Assembly (NCBI GenBank): GCA_038503035.1
Contig: JAVSML010020789.1
Location: 1-64,000 of the forward strand
Origin: Crocodylus rhombifer
Taxonomy: Eukaryota > Chordata > Crocodylia > Crocodylidae
Direction: 5' to 3'
Length of the DNA: 64,000 nucleotides
The stretch's first letter is position 1. Each line of letters starts with the position of its first letter. The position numbers and the translations under genes are program-made. Below, piece by piece: positions 1-10,839 of the stretch. Below the pieces are notes generated by a model. That model saw only the letters and a list, made by a program, of their open reading frames with translations, was not told the origin of the DNA and ran no database searches.

Positions 1-550
1 CCCCCCACCCAGTGCTGCCATTGCCAGACCCAAATGTAGCCCAGTCCAGCCCCCTGCTTGGGAGAGCCCAGCACCGCCCTGGCCACAGCCTGCAACAGCA
101 GCCTATCTGCACCCCACATGCAGATCTGGGACACACGCCCCCCATGCCCTCCCGGGTTGTATGTAAGCGTGGGAGACATCCCCCACCCCAGCTGAGCAAC
201 CCCTGCCCCTGCCCCAGCTCCGCTCCCTCCCCCACCACTGAGACCTTGATCTGCACCCCCGCCTGCAGCAGGAGCCCACCTTCTCCCCACCCCATGTGCA
301 GATCTGGGGACACACACCCCGTGCCCCACTGGACTGCACACAGCGGCAGGAGCCGCACCTCCCCCCACAGCGGTTCCATCACGTACTCTGCCCCAGCTGT
401 GCAGCACCAGCCCCACTCCCTCCCTCACTTCAGGGGCCTCGATCTGTGCCCCTCCCCCCCTTAAAAATGAGAAAAAAATATAAAGGAATACATGTTCTGA
501 AACTTTAAGAAAGAAGGGATATACTTGTTAAAAAAGGTTGAAAACCCCTG
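1..550. mobile_element. hAT-like DNA element, 3' portion, with GC-rich tandem interior
   Basis: The C-rich block at 1-460 contains at least two diverged direct repeats about 180-190 bp apart. One pair is at 112-152 and 290-330 around CAGATCTGGG; the other is at 222-263 and 413-455 around CTTGATCTGC. The block ends in a purine/A-rich stretch and then GGTTGAAAACCCCTG at 536-550, which is the reverse complement of a hAT-type terminus (CAGGGGTTTTCAACC). Similar interior words (CTCCCTCACTNCAGGGGCC, then GATCT) recur in the hAT MITE at 25.0-25.4 kb. The left end lies outside the window. Pro-rich reading frames across it are compositional. Confidence 0.55.
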
Positions 551-2169
551 TTCTAGACGAAAAGGATCACTGAAGCATTTTAACATGTGAGAGAGAAAAT
601 GCAAGTCAAATTTTGGACAATGTTGTCTTGTGATTGACTTTTTGGAGGGGTGAAGAGGATAAGGTTTTTGTAAGTGACAGAAAGGGTAACCTCTTTCAGG
701 AAAATGTATTTTGCTGGTACATGTCCCTTCCTGCAATCAAAAGCATTCCAAAGGTACAACATTACATGAGCAATCTTGATTTGTTTGCTATGTTTTGATT
801 CAGACAATAAGATTATTGTTAAAATCTGGCAGTAGACAAACCCATTCGACTCCAGAATGGCACTTTGCTTTAAACCTATGAAACTGTAAATGATGTGCTA
901 AAGTTATAAATCTTAGGAAGGAGTGGGACCAAACAGCAGCAGCATTCTCTATAGAAATTAAGGCACAAGGAGACTTCTACTTACATTATGAAAACTGGTA
1001 AAACCAAATTAATCAAAAGTAGGATTAAACAGTAGTATTAATAACTAACAAGGCACCAAACGTAAGATTTCTTGGCAAACAATAACTGATTTTTCTAGTC
1101 GGTGTATTGTGACATCTAAGACTTCAGTAGGACTTGCCAGTAAAGGCAGTGTAAATGTTTTAGGGAAGTGATTGATCACCAATTTGTAGGAAATCTCCCA
1201 TGTGCAAAAATGCAGCCATTCTGTTCGTAGAAATAAATGTTGCCTGTAGTACAGGAGAAACACAATATGCTTTCTTGAGTCAAATTTACATTTGCTTCCT
1301 TTCCTTTTAGTTTTTAAATTAGGTACCAGTATTGCCAACTCCATGTATTCAAATATCCTTATATATATATTTATAATTTACAATTTCATGTGTATATATG
1401 TATATATGTGTGTATATATATGTGTGTGTATACATATATATGTTGGTTCTTTTTAATTTATTAGGTATAACAGTACTTGTAGTTATGCTATCAGGCTTTC
1501 CTGTAAAATTGGCAGAGTTGTTGTTTTTTAAAGAAAGATGAGATTCTCATACAATAAAGGGACTCCAAAAGCTGGGATGTTAAGAAAAAGTGGACTGCCC
1601 TAGGGTTCTTAGATTCCCAGGACAGATGGCTGCCTAGGTTGCCTGTCTCTCAGAACAGCTGTCTTGTGGCATATATACTCTTCACATGTATCCAATAATC
1701 CTGCCTCCTTTCCACGATTCCAGGAACTGAGGGATGGTTGAGGTCACCTTGGCTTGTTTGCCCTTAGGTGAGAGGCATAAAGACATTCAATGTATGAACA
1801 CCAGTCACCCCAAGAATCAACATTTGACTGCAACGGGTACATTAACACAGGCAGTGGAACATGTCTCAAAAAAACACAGTTGCCGTCAGGTATGGAATCT
1901 TCTCTTTTTGTCGGACTCCAGGAATGACCAGGCTTTGTTACCTCTTTGCTATTTATTCTGTGATAAAGGGCCACAAGCCTGTGGTATATGTGATGCTAGA
2001 GGAAAATTAGGCCTTGATTTCCATTGAGAATTGTGGCAGCAGCCTCACATTGACCTTGGGGGGGTACCAAGTAAATGCAGGCTGACACCTTTCACAGTTC
2101 ACAGTACGAATGTTAAAGGAAGAAGTTACATGTTGCACTTGGACCATACTAAGGGCACTTAAAGTACGA
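551..2169. other. Unique AT-rich DNA, no gene seen
   Basis: No supported coding sequence or RNA gene. It contains an AT/GT simple repeat listed separately. Short reading frames here are under 100 codons and match no family I recognise. Confidence 0.6.
1359..1442. repeat. (TA)n/(TG)n interrupted microsatellite
   Basis: Alternating TATATA and TGTGTG runs, including several TGTATATA blocks, extend over about 80 bp in AT-rich surroundings. Confidence 0.85.
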
Positions 2170-2518
2170 GGGTGCCTGTAGACATGCTGGGAGGCTGCTC
2201 CAAAGTGCTGTAATTACAGTATGTCAGAGCAGACTTGGTTAATTGAGTCTGCTGGAGCATGCTAATTAGTGTGCTCCAGCCAGCCTCCACATCTCATGTA
2301 TCAGCATCCCCACCCTTCGAAATGGCACCAAGTGTACTTTAACTAAAGCTCATTGACCTTTTGTTAAAGCACCCCCACTGCCATTTTGAAGTGTGGGGAC
2401 GGTGATACACAAGACAAGCAGTGTTTTAATTAGAGTGGCTCTCATAGCTGCTTTAATTAAAGCATTTTCCCTCCCCTCCCCACCCCACCCCGCCCCTGGA
2501 GCATGTGTAAAAATGCCC
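2170..2518. mobile_element. Palindromic Harbinger-like MITE (GGGC.. family), copy 1
   Basis: The element starts with GGGTGCCTGTAGACATGCT. It ends with a sequence whose reverse complement is GGGCATTTTTACACATGCTC, so the ends form an imperfect inverted repeat. The interior contains ACTTTAACTAAAGCTCAT and a partial complement downstream, the same core palindrome as in the 32.3 kb copy. Flanking trinucleotides are CGA and TGA, compatible with a decayed 3-bp target duplication. At 349 bp with no coding capacity it is a non-autonomous element. Superfamily assignment (PIF/Harbinger) is inferred from terminus style and 3-bp flanks. Confidence 0.65.
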
Positions 2519-5500
2519 TGAATGTCCACAAGTTTAAGCTCATTAACTCTTGCTAAGTGCCCTCTGAGCCTCTCAAAGTTATGCCACTTCAGGCAAGGGT
2601 TAACTCTGGACTGTGCTACCTAGCTCATGTTAGAATAACTTCAGTCTGCTCCACAGAGATAAAACAAGCGATTTGCAGTCCTCCAGCATCCCAGCACTCA
2701 CAGCCCCTCTCCCCTGCTACCCAGAGATAGACCTGAGGTGTCCTGGCTCCTACCCCCACCTCTGCTCACCAGTCCTCTAGTGGCAGCTCAGAGCTGTGTG
2801 GGCAAGAAATTATATAAACCCTTAACATGTGACTACTCACAGCACGTTTTAACTTTAGGTTCTAGCAGTACACAGTGTCTTGCTTTCATGAGTACAACAA
2901 TCCCCCTTTTTAAAAAAAACATAATATACAGCATACCCCAATCCATCCTAATAGGAGGGCTGATTACCATGCACCACACTGGTTTGGTTTATTCCTGTTA
3001 ACTGTGTACAGTTGTACCATTTCAGGACATAAATCCAGTGTGATGAATGATCAACATAGATGGACTTTTCTTCACTTTTGAAAATCATTCTTGCTACGGG
3101 ATCTGAAAAAGTTAGCATTCCCCACAGTTACACTGACTTCATTTAATTCTAACTCCTCTTTGCTCAGTGACTTTGTCCGGCTCCCTCCACAGATGATGCA
3201 GGCATTTCTGCAATACGGTCCTTTTCACCTTTTCCTGTTGTAGTCAGTATTCTCTTCCACTTCAAACAGCGTGGAAAAGGCAGAGCGACTGGTAGCCCTT
3301 TACACGCACTCTGAGGGGGTGGGGGGAGATCATGCCTCCCAAGACAAGAATTTCTGCTGTAATGGACCTGATATAACTGTGTTTGCTCCTTCAAAGAGTC
3401 TTTCTTTTTATGGGTAAAAACCTCTGCCTGGCATCCAATAGGAGTAATTCCATAATTTTGGGTAGAGGAGAAAACATCTTTCCTGCTGGAGTACAGAAGA
3501 GAATTAGAGCTGTTCTATCAAGCCTATTTTGAGTTGTAACCTGGGGAAGAAAGCCAAGCCCAACTCCTCCACACTGCTGTTAACCATGAGAATAGTTTAC
3601 CCAGGTCCTGCCTTACCCAGAAGAAACAGAACAGCCCTGCTGCCCAGGCAGCTCTTATTGCCTGCAGAAAAGGGTAGAAAATCCTGCTCCTAGTAAGCAG
3701 TTACTTTTTTTTTTTTTTGCTAGAGAAAAATCCTGTGAAGGGGGGAAATATTTCCCAAAGGACTCTGATTTGTTTAAAGCTTGGCAGAAATGCACACAGT
3801 GTCATAAGATCTTTTTTCAGGTTGACAGGGGTTTTCCCTTTTAACCAACATGCAAAAAAAACTTTTTAAAAAGCCCCAAATGCAGCCTGTAATGTAATCT
3901 GTCTATTGGGATTTCCTTTTTCTTCCTATTCAGAATTCCCAGCCTTCAGAAACCTAGTTAGACTAGGGAGTGATGGAGAAGCCAAGGTCTTTCAGGCCAA
4001 AACCCTTTAGACATATTGAATTTTTTATCTAGAAAAAGCAAGATGCTATCTGTGTGCTAATGCACTGTGCTTTGCATTTGAAATGGCTGCTATTACATCC
4101 TGAATAAGCAATTTTGAGGTGTCATTGATTGCTTGGGTGCAGAGTGGTTGTTTCTAATCTACCATATTATCCTCACCTTTGGCCACCAGGACCCATCAGC
4201 TGCCAGGAGTGAATGGCACTTCAGTTACTCTGTTCAGTTTAAGTGGCTACAATGACTGCTTTTTGCATAGCTATATTTATGACTTAAATATTTCTGGTTC
4301 GATAAAAGGACTGCACTGTTTTACTGTAGCTTGAGAAGCTCAGATTGATTTTACCACTGCGACCCTATTAAGTTATTTCCCTGCATCACTGGACCATTGA
4401 ATTTGGTTCTGGGTGCTAAAATTTGTAGTCCTAATTCCTGAAAATCATTTTCAAACTGGTTTAAAATTGAGTGCACATTTTGAAGGTGAAACCTGGGGGC
4501 ATTTTACATTGCTTGACTCCCAGCCAGCACTGCATGTTTGCAAGTGTGCTAAATCCTAGTGCTTGATAGGAAGTTTTGTAGCATGAGTAAATTATTTTTT
4601 TCCTCTAACTACCTCAGATTTTATTGCAAGTCTTGTTAATTTTGGGGTGTTTCCCAGAGCTGCAATTCCTGGAGTCATTTGGGACATAAGTATTTGAGTT
4701 CTTTTAAAATTTCCCAGCCCTCACAATTGTAAAGAAAGACTTGAAAATATGACCCAAGTGTACCCTAAAGACTAAAAAAGTAAATTAGTAGATGTCAGCA
4801 TGTTAATGTCCTTAACCCCTCGTGTAGGGACCTGACTTTTGATATTTAAATGCCAGGAGTGGCATGTAATGGTACTGCTATGTCAAACATTAAATGCTGT
4901 TCAAGTCCATCTTCACAACAGGATTGACTTGACATGGGCTGGCACCCTACACATAATACCCACAGAAATACCTGGAGTCACATGATGACAACAAGGCTTA
5001 GAGTGATATAGCCTTTCTCTAAAGCAATGCCAAGTAAAGAATAACTATATAAATGGCCATTCACAGTTCTTTTCCAAGATCCAGGGAGGGTTACATTTCT
5101 TTCAAAGGGCTTTCCTTCAAGGTGATATTATGTTGTTGGAACATCTGACATCAGTCAATGCAGCATCAAAGTATGTTAAAGAGTAATCACCTTTCTCTAA
5201 GGAATGCGAGCATCTGCCTTGGGACATTACAAAATCAAAGGCAAAGGTGTTTTTAAATTATATAATGGCCCCTACGCAGGATTTCTCATTCCCTCACCTA
5301 GGCGCACAAACATTTCGGGGGTTCTTCTTTTTTTTATACAAATGGTAACTTTACCTGTTTTGCACTATGCATTTATGCTATTTGGATGTCATGGAGTTTT
5401 CAGTTTGCCTCTCTGGCCTCCAAACTGCAATGGAAGGAAAAATTCAAAATGCAAATGTACAATTATCATAAGGCTCTGGTAAACCATTAGGCCATATCTG

Positions 5501-6335
5501 TTAGGCCTCCTGAGTCACTGAACCCCCCACCCCCACAACAAGCTATGATAAATCAGTCTCTAAACCAGCACTGCATTTCCATGACTGCCAGAACCTTATG
5601 GGAAGAAAAGGCACTGGTTATGTCTTTTTTTCCTACAAACTTCCTGCATAAAATATTAGGCCCCATTGGCCTATAAACATAACAAATTATTTTTTAAATA
5701 AATATTTTTATATGTTCTCTTGGGCCATAAATATCACAAATTATTTTTTAAAGTAAATATTTGTATATGTTGGTCTGGACACTGGGTTCTCTCTTTAAAA
5801 TAAGGCAGAGCTATAGCATTTTCTATGGTTAATGTATGCTGGAGATGCATGGGAAACTAAAGGGAAAACTAATCCAAATGGATAATTTGGGGGATCAGGT
5901 CCCTGGGCATAGAAGCTGTGGCTCTATCTAAAGCACTCAGCTAATGCACTGATGGATGCCATCTAAGTACTTCCACTAAATACTGTCTACTTAGCATAAA
6001 TGGGAGTTATAGGTATAAATCCCTCAAATATTTCAATTCATATTAATAAAAAAATTAAACAGTTTAGTGGTTGGGTCACCAGTTAATCAAAAATGCCATG
6101 GAAACAGCTTTAGTGTCAATGATGAGATCATAGTCAAAGACTTTAAAAACAACATGATGAATCTGTGAATTTCCTCCCTGCTGTGCTTAATATATTTAAT
6201 CCAAAGTTAGTATTAAAAATATCTGTTGCTCTGGCAGATTTCAAAGCACAGATTCCTAGTACAATGGGTATAACAACTGATATGTCCCACTTTCAACTGA
6301 AATGGCAGAGATGTGGCATATTTTTTTCTTTTATA
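2519..6335. other. Mostly unique AT-rich DNA, no gene seen
   Basis: A small GC patch at about 2690-2790 (GTCCTGGCTCCTACCCCCAC style) resembles dispersed repeat debris. A poly-T run lies near 3706-3718 and a short tandem duplication at 5.67-5.78 kb is listed separately. No reading frame exceeds about 95 codons, and I see no splice-flanked exon-like segment. Confidence 0.55.
5668..5775. repeat. Two-copy tandem duplication, period 54 bp
   Basis: Two adjacent AT-rich copies share ACAAATTATTTTTTAAA (starting at 5682 and 5736) followed by TAAATATTTNTATATGTT, and each begins with a GGCC(T)ATAAA motif. The copies differ by a few substitutions and a 1-bp indel. Confidence 0.8.
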
Positions 6336-6425
6336 GATTCATAATTTTTTTTTGTAAGGCCAAAAGGGACCATTACAATCATCTAGTCTGACCTTCTGTA
6401 TAACACAGATCATAAAATTTCATCC
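6336..6425 (-). mobile_element. Old CR1 LINE 3' end, antisense
   Basis: The + strand reads TAGATTCATAA, then AGGCCAAAAGGGACCATTA, then CATCTAGTCTGACCTTCTGT. This is the reverse complement of the 3' untranslated end of an old vertebrate CR1 subfamily known from birds, turtles and crocodilians. Only the 3' tail is recognisable; the sequence beyond about 6425 has decayed or was never copied, as expected for a 5'-truncated LINE. Confidence 0.75.
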
Positions 6426-7079
6426 AGTGATTGCTGATTGTGGGCTCCATTTCAAGAGTGAAAAGAGATATATCCATCGATGATAGTATGCTGAGTTTTC
6501 TGAATCAGCTTTTAGTTTCAGTGAAGCAGTAATAATTTTAAAGGACCCATTTAGGTCTCTAGTCATGCTGAGAAAATGATGTCTATGATTTTGCACTACT
6601 ATAGACAAGACCAAAGATATAAAAGGATGCAAACTCATGAGTAAAATAGCAAACATTTTGAAGGGCCAGAGGGTATAGCGTGGCCCTTGCAGGCAACTCA
6701 GCTTCACAATGGGACTCTCTGGTCGGGAGTATATCCCTCATATTAAGTCAGGCGGGGTGGGGTTAGAAGCCTGCCTAGTAGAAACTGCCAAAAATGCCAT
6801 TTAAGATGGAGAGTCACCAGCTGGGGCTCATTAAGCAAAGGAGATATTTATAAAAGGCAGACATAGGTTGGCTGGCTGGCCCTTAGTGTGAGAGGAGAAA
6901 ACTTTTTAATCTTGCCTGGATGAGTAAAAGGCTCTTAGAACGAAGGAGCAGAGCAGATGCAGTTAGGAAGAACAGCAGAGCTGACTACCTTGCTACCTCT
7001 GGATTTGTTCTAGGACAAAGCTACAAGTCAAAGATTGTATTTAATCCATGTGTCTTGGGAAAGTTTTTATTCTATTCAG
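6426..7079. other. No feature seen
   Basis: AT-rich single-copy-like sequence. Two short overlapping reading frames near 6.9-7.1 kb have no recognisable domain. Confidence 0.5.
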
Positions 7080-7333
7080 CCCTCGGGGGTACTGGTGGAC
7101 TACTGGATGTTGGGGGTTGGGGCTAGAGGGCATGCCACACTGCAGAATTTGGAGCCCCTGTACATGGCCATCAGTAGCGAGGGGGCAAGCAAGGTATGTG
7201 CAGACATAGCCCTCACTCATCCTGTAGCCACTTGGCCAAGTCACCAGCCTCCTGCCACCATCCCCAGACCTGCTGCAGCTGCAACTGGCCCCACAGATCT
7301 GGTGTGGGGTCCAGGATGAATTTGACACCCCTG
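7080..7333. mobile_element. hAT-like element, 3' portion
   Basis: A GC-rich patch ends in GAATTTGACACCCCTG (7318-7333). This matches the common hAT end whose reverse complement is CAGGGGTGTCAAACTC. The opposite terminus could not be found, so the left boundary is approximate, set where GC content rises. Confidence 0.55.
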
Positions 7334-8081
7334 CTTTAGCCTTATCTAAGAGAAAAACCATCTCTAGCTGAACAAAGTTAGAAAAACGTTGCTGAAGCTG
7401 TGTGAACCTTCAGCCATCTTGTGTATATATCCTTAATAAAGATGACTGGCAACCCTTTATAGAGGTACTCGCTGTAAAATAACCCATTAGAAGCCTTCAC
7501 TTGATTTATAAACTAGATAAAATTGTCTTTGTGGTATATTAAAAGAGAAACAGCACAAATAGCTGTAATACCTGAGATTGCTCAGTCCTTGCATACTAAT
7601 ACTATAAAAAATACATTTTCAAAGCAGCTGTTCAGAAGTAAGTCCCCTTCCCTTCCACTACCTCTATAATACTGTGACTACTCTGAATCACCTCCCAGTG
7701 GACCTTTTTATTGATACTCCCCAGCAGGAGTTTCATTCTGATGAAGTCAGGATTCAGCAAATCTAATTGAATGCGTGACAAAACAGGAGATTTTCAACTT
7801 TATCATCAAGTCCTTTTACATTACGTTTGGATTATTTAATGACATGGGGACATGTGCAGGGCTAGAAGAGCCTCAACGGTGAGAAACATGAGGAGGGAAA
7901 AAAGTTGTTAAAATCCAATGGGCTGCTCTGGAGAAGATGCGATTAATAAACTCCCTGTCCTCCATTCCAGGAGGTCTATGTCTCCTCTTACAACTGAGGT
8001 GTGCTGCTTTTCTGTTCCAGTATATTTGTACCCTTCTCTTATTTGTGCAGTGATCACAGGCTTACCATCACAATGACATCC
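7334..8081. other. No feature seen
   Basis: AT-rich single-copy-like sequence between two repeats. No gene or regulatory signal could be supported. Confidence 0.5.
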
Positions 8082-8639
8082 CAAGCATATCTATACGTGC
8101 ATTTTGATGTGGCACCAGTTTACTTGTGAGTAAATGGTGCCAGGCACGCATCTACACGTGCAGGGAAGCAGGAAAAGATTTGCTGCCACCAATTCCCAGG
8201 GCCCTGCTGCCACCAGGGGGAGCTCCAGGCTCCAGCTGCAGTGGCCAGCAGTGGGCAGCTCTGTTCAAAAGCCAGCCCTGCTTGCTGCTCTCTGGCCACC
8301 CCCTCCCCTGGCCAGGAGCAGCATGCCCAGTGTATGGCAGGGTATGGCCAGTGTACAGCAGTGCTGTCCTCACCGCCTGTGCCTCCCCATGCCATGGCAA
8401 CTCCAGCCTTTGCCCCTGGCAGTGATGACCAGTGCCCCATGCTCCTGCTGGCCCACTGTGCCTGGCCCATGGCTGTCTTGCTCCTCCTGGTTCCCCCACA
8501 TGCAGGAACTGCCCGTCTACCTACCGTGCACTGTCGGGCTGCCACCACACACCTGCCACCTCCACTCCATCCACCTGGCTGGACCCTGGCAGGGACACTG
8601 ACAACAGGCTCCAGGATGCCACCATCTGGGCCACTGTGG

Positions 8640-9739
8640 CCCTCCAAGGTCTGCAGCTCCACCACCACTGGGCCCGCTGGGCCACCCAGGACTGGTGGTG
8701 TTGCATCCAGCATATCTGGGATGATAAGCAGTGGCTGGAGGCTTCTGCATGAACTGGGCCACTTTCTGGGACCTCTTGGAGCAACTGTGGCCCCACCTGG
8801 AGTGGCTGTCCTTCACTGTGGACACCTGTCTGGCCCTCACCCTGCTCAAGCTGACCATACCCACCAGCCTGCGGTATATCAGCAACCTACTTGGTGTGGG
8901 CAAGGCCACTGATAGGGAGGCCATCCTGGAGGTGTGTGGCGCCCTCCAGGATGTGTTGGTGGACACCACCCCTGGTGGTGGAGGCAGGGTTCCATGCCCT
9001 GGGATTCCTCAGTACATTGGGGCCCTCAACAGGACCCACATCCCTGTCCCTTGCCTGCCCCAGAGAGACTGGCCCTACTACAGCTGGAGGGACTTTTACT
9101 TGGTGGTGCTCCAGGCCATTGTGGACCACCGAGATGCCTTCAAACACATGAGTGCCAGCTGGGCGGACAATGCCTGTGATGCCTACATCTTCCAGAACTC
9201 TGTCCTGCTGGGCCTGGGGCAGAGTGGGTGCTTCGTGCCAGGGGTTCCAGACCTGCAGCTGGGTGTCATGGTGGTACCACCTCTGCTCATTGGGGACCCC
9301 ACCTATCTGCTCTCAGCCCTGGCTCATTCAGCCCTACATCGGCCACCTGGGCCCCTGCCAAGCCCACTTCAACTGCTGCCTGGGCTGGACCTTTACCTTG
9401 GTGGAGTGCACCTTCAGCTGCCTCAAGGGCTGCTGGTGCACCCTCACCACCTGCCTCCAGTTTGCCAAAGACAAGGTCATCCCCCAGTTCAACATCACAG
9501 CCTGTGTGGTACATAACATCTGTGAGGCCCAAGGGGAACTCTTCCATGAGGCCTGGGTGGAGGAGGCGTGGCACATGGAGGATGTCTGGCGGTGGCAGTA
9601 CCACCTGTGGTGGTGGTGGCGGCAGCAGTGGCCCTGCCCTGCTGAGTCCCCAGGAGAACCATGCACCTGGCAGCAGGGGTCAGGACACCAGGTGTGGGAG
9701 GCACTGGCTGATCAACTCCTTCAGCATTCCCCTCTGTAG
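8640..9739 (+). pseudogene. PIF/Harbinger (HARBI1-like) transposase, frameshifted relic
   Basis: Product: a DDE transposase of the PIF/Harbinger superfamily, which normally cuts and inserts elements with 3-bp target duplications together with a Myb/SANT-like partner. The family layout can be followed across frames. An N-terminal block with WWCCIQHIWDDKQWLE lies at about 8693-8740. A helical segment containing PTSLRYISNLLGVGKAT follows (about 8860-8913). The first catalytic block reads IGALNRTHIPVPC (about 9019-9057), the second YYSWRDFYLVVLQAIVDHR (about 9079-9135), then LIGDPTYLL (about 9286-9312). The last acidic block is VECTFSCLKGCW, followed by ACVVHNICEAQGE near 9500-9540. The reading frame changes at about 8741, twice between about 8965 and 9010, and again near 9310-9325, so no intact product is possible. 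In the first block the family's usual Asp is Asn (ALN instead of ALD). The final segment is open to a TAG at 9737-9739. Family assignment is confident; activity is excluded by the breaks. Confidence 0.88.
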
Positions 9740-10309
9740 CCTGCCTGTACTGCCACTCACAGTTCCCCACATCCTGCCCACTCCTAGCACCATGCTCACT
9801 GAAGCCATATCTCAGAAAAACAAATTTTTATTCCCCTCACATCAACTGGAGCCCCCCATCTCTCCCCAACAAACAAAGCCCCTCCATCATCCACCCCAAT
9901 CCTTCTTCTCTGTGAAAACTATGTACAATATCCTTTGCATGCCATCCCAGGGTGGGGCACCATGGGGTGTGGGAAACTTTGAAGCAGAATCTGGAGGGGG
10001 ACAGCTGGCCAGGACACCAGCCTCTGGTTGCTCCCCTGTGGGTGCACATCCACGGCAAGTGCAGCAGGTTGGGGGCTCACCCAGGGGAGACAGCAGCTGG
10101 TGCTCCCTCAGTGTGGGTGGCTCCCCCTATGGCAAGCAGTGTTCAAGGTCAGCAGGGCTGGTGTGCAGTCCTGGCCCTGCTGCAGGCAGCTCTGGCTTCA
10201 TGCCAATGTGGAGCTGGGGCAATCAGGGGCTGGGTGGTGCCAGACCTGGGGTGGGGGTCAGGTCAGGGGCTCCAGGCTGCTGGAGGCAGTGCAGAGCCTC
10301 CTCCCAGAT

Positions 10310-10834
10310 CTAGGTGGGGGCCTGCTGCTGAGTGGTGGGTGGTTGCCAGGTGGCAGGCAGTGCTAGGGGCAGGGCCTGGGCAGCAGGTGGTATGAAGGCA
10401 ACTGCCAGAGTCAGACAGGTGTCCAGCACCCGATGGTCATTGTCCATGGCCTGTACTGCCCAGGCCAAGATGACAGTCTGCTTCTGTAGTGCCTCCACCC
10501 ACTCACTCTCCAGGGTCAGAAGCTGCACCCAGAACTCCTGGTCTGTCAGGTCTGTGTCTCCTTGCACCAGTCCCATGACTCCTTGTGGGTGATGTCCTCT
10601 GCCTACCCCCTGTCTTCCAGGCCACATCCTCCAACTGCCAGGGCCAAATGCCCCCCAGCTGGTGCTCCAATGCTGTGACCAGGTGGTCCAGGAGGAGGGC
10701 CCTATTGAGGGTCTTGTGCTGGAGCCAGCACACCTTAAGGGCCCCAGCTGTGGAGAGCGATGACCCTGAGGCCGCATCCTGGCTGCTATGGGCAACCTCT
10801 CCCCCACGTGCAGCTCCAGGCCCTGTAGAGCCAT
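10310..10834 (-). pseudogene. Candidate antisense ORF of the Harbinger block, possible accessory-protein C-terminus
   Basis: This - strand reading frame of about 174 codons converges on the transposase. Most of it is Trp/Gly/Pro-rich translation of GC-rich DNA. The last third contains an amphipathic stretch (EFWVQLLTLESEWVEALQKQ, about 10430-10500) that looks like a real helix. This resembles the C-terminal helical region of the Myb-like second protein of Harbinger elements, but no Myb/SANT domain was found upstream on the same strand. A - strand AATAAA-type signal (TTTATT on +) lies at about 9828-9833, suitably downstream for a transcript from this strand. The frame also has a better-looking segment in another frame at 10503-10733, suggesting a frameshift. 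The functional label is an inference. Confidence 0.3.
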
Positions 10835-10839
10835 GAGAC

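Noticed and set aside
8120..8713. 197-codon - strand open frame opposite the transposase N-terminal region
   Set aside because: Antisense shadow of GC-rich transposon DNA, Trp/Gly/Pro-rich, with no domain or conserved motif.
9228..10313. 361-codon + strand open frame, the longest in the window
   Set aside because: It runs out of frame with the recognisable transposase and then through GC-rich sequence. The composition is Gly/Ser/Pro-rich with no domain, so it is a shadow frame.
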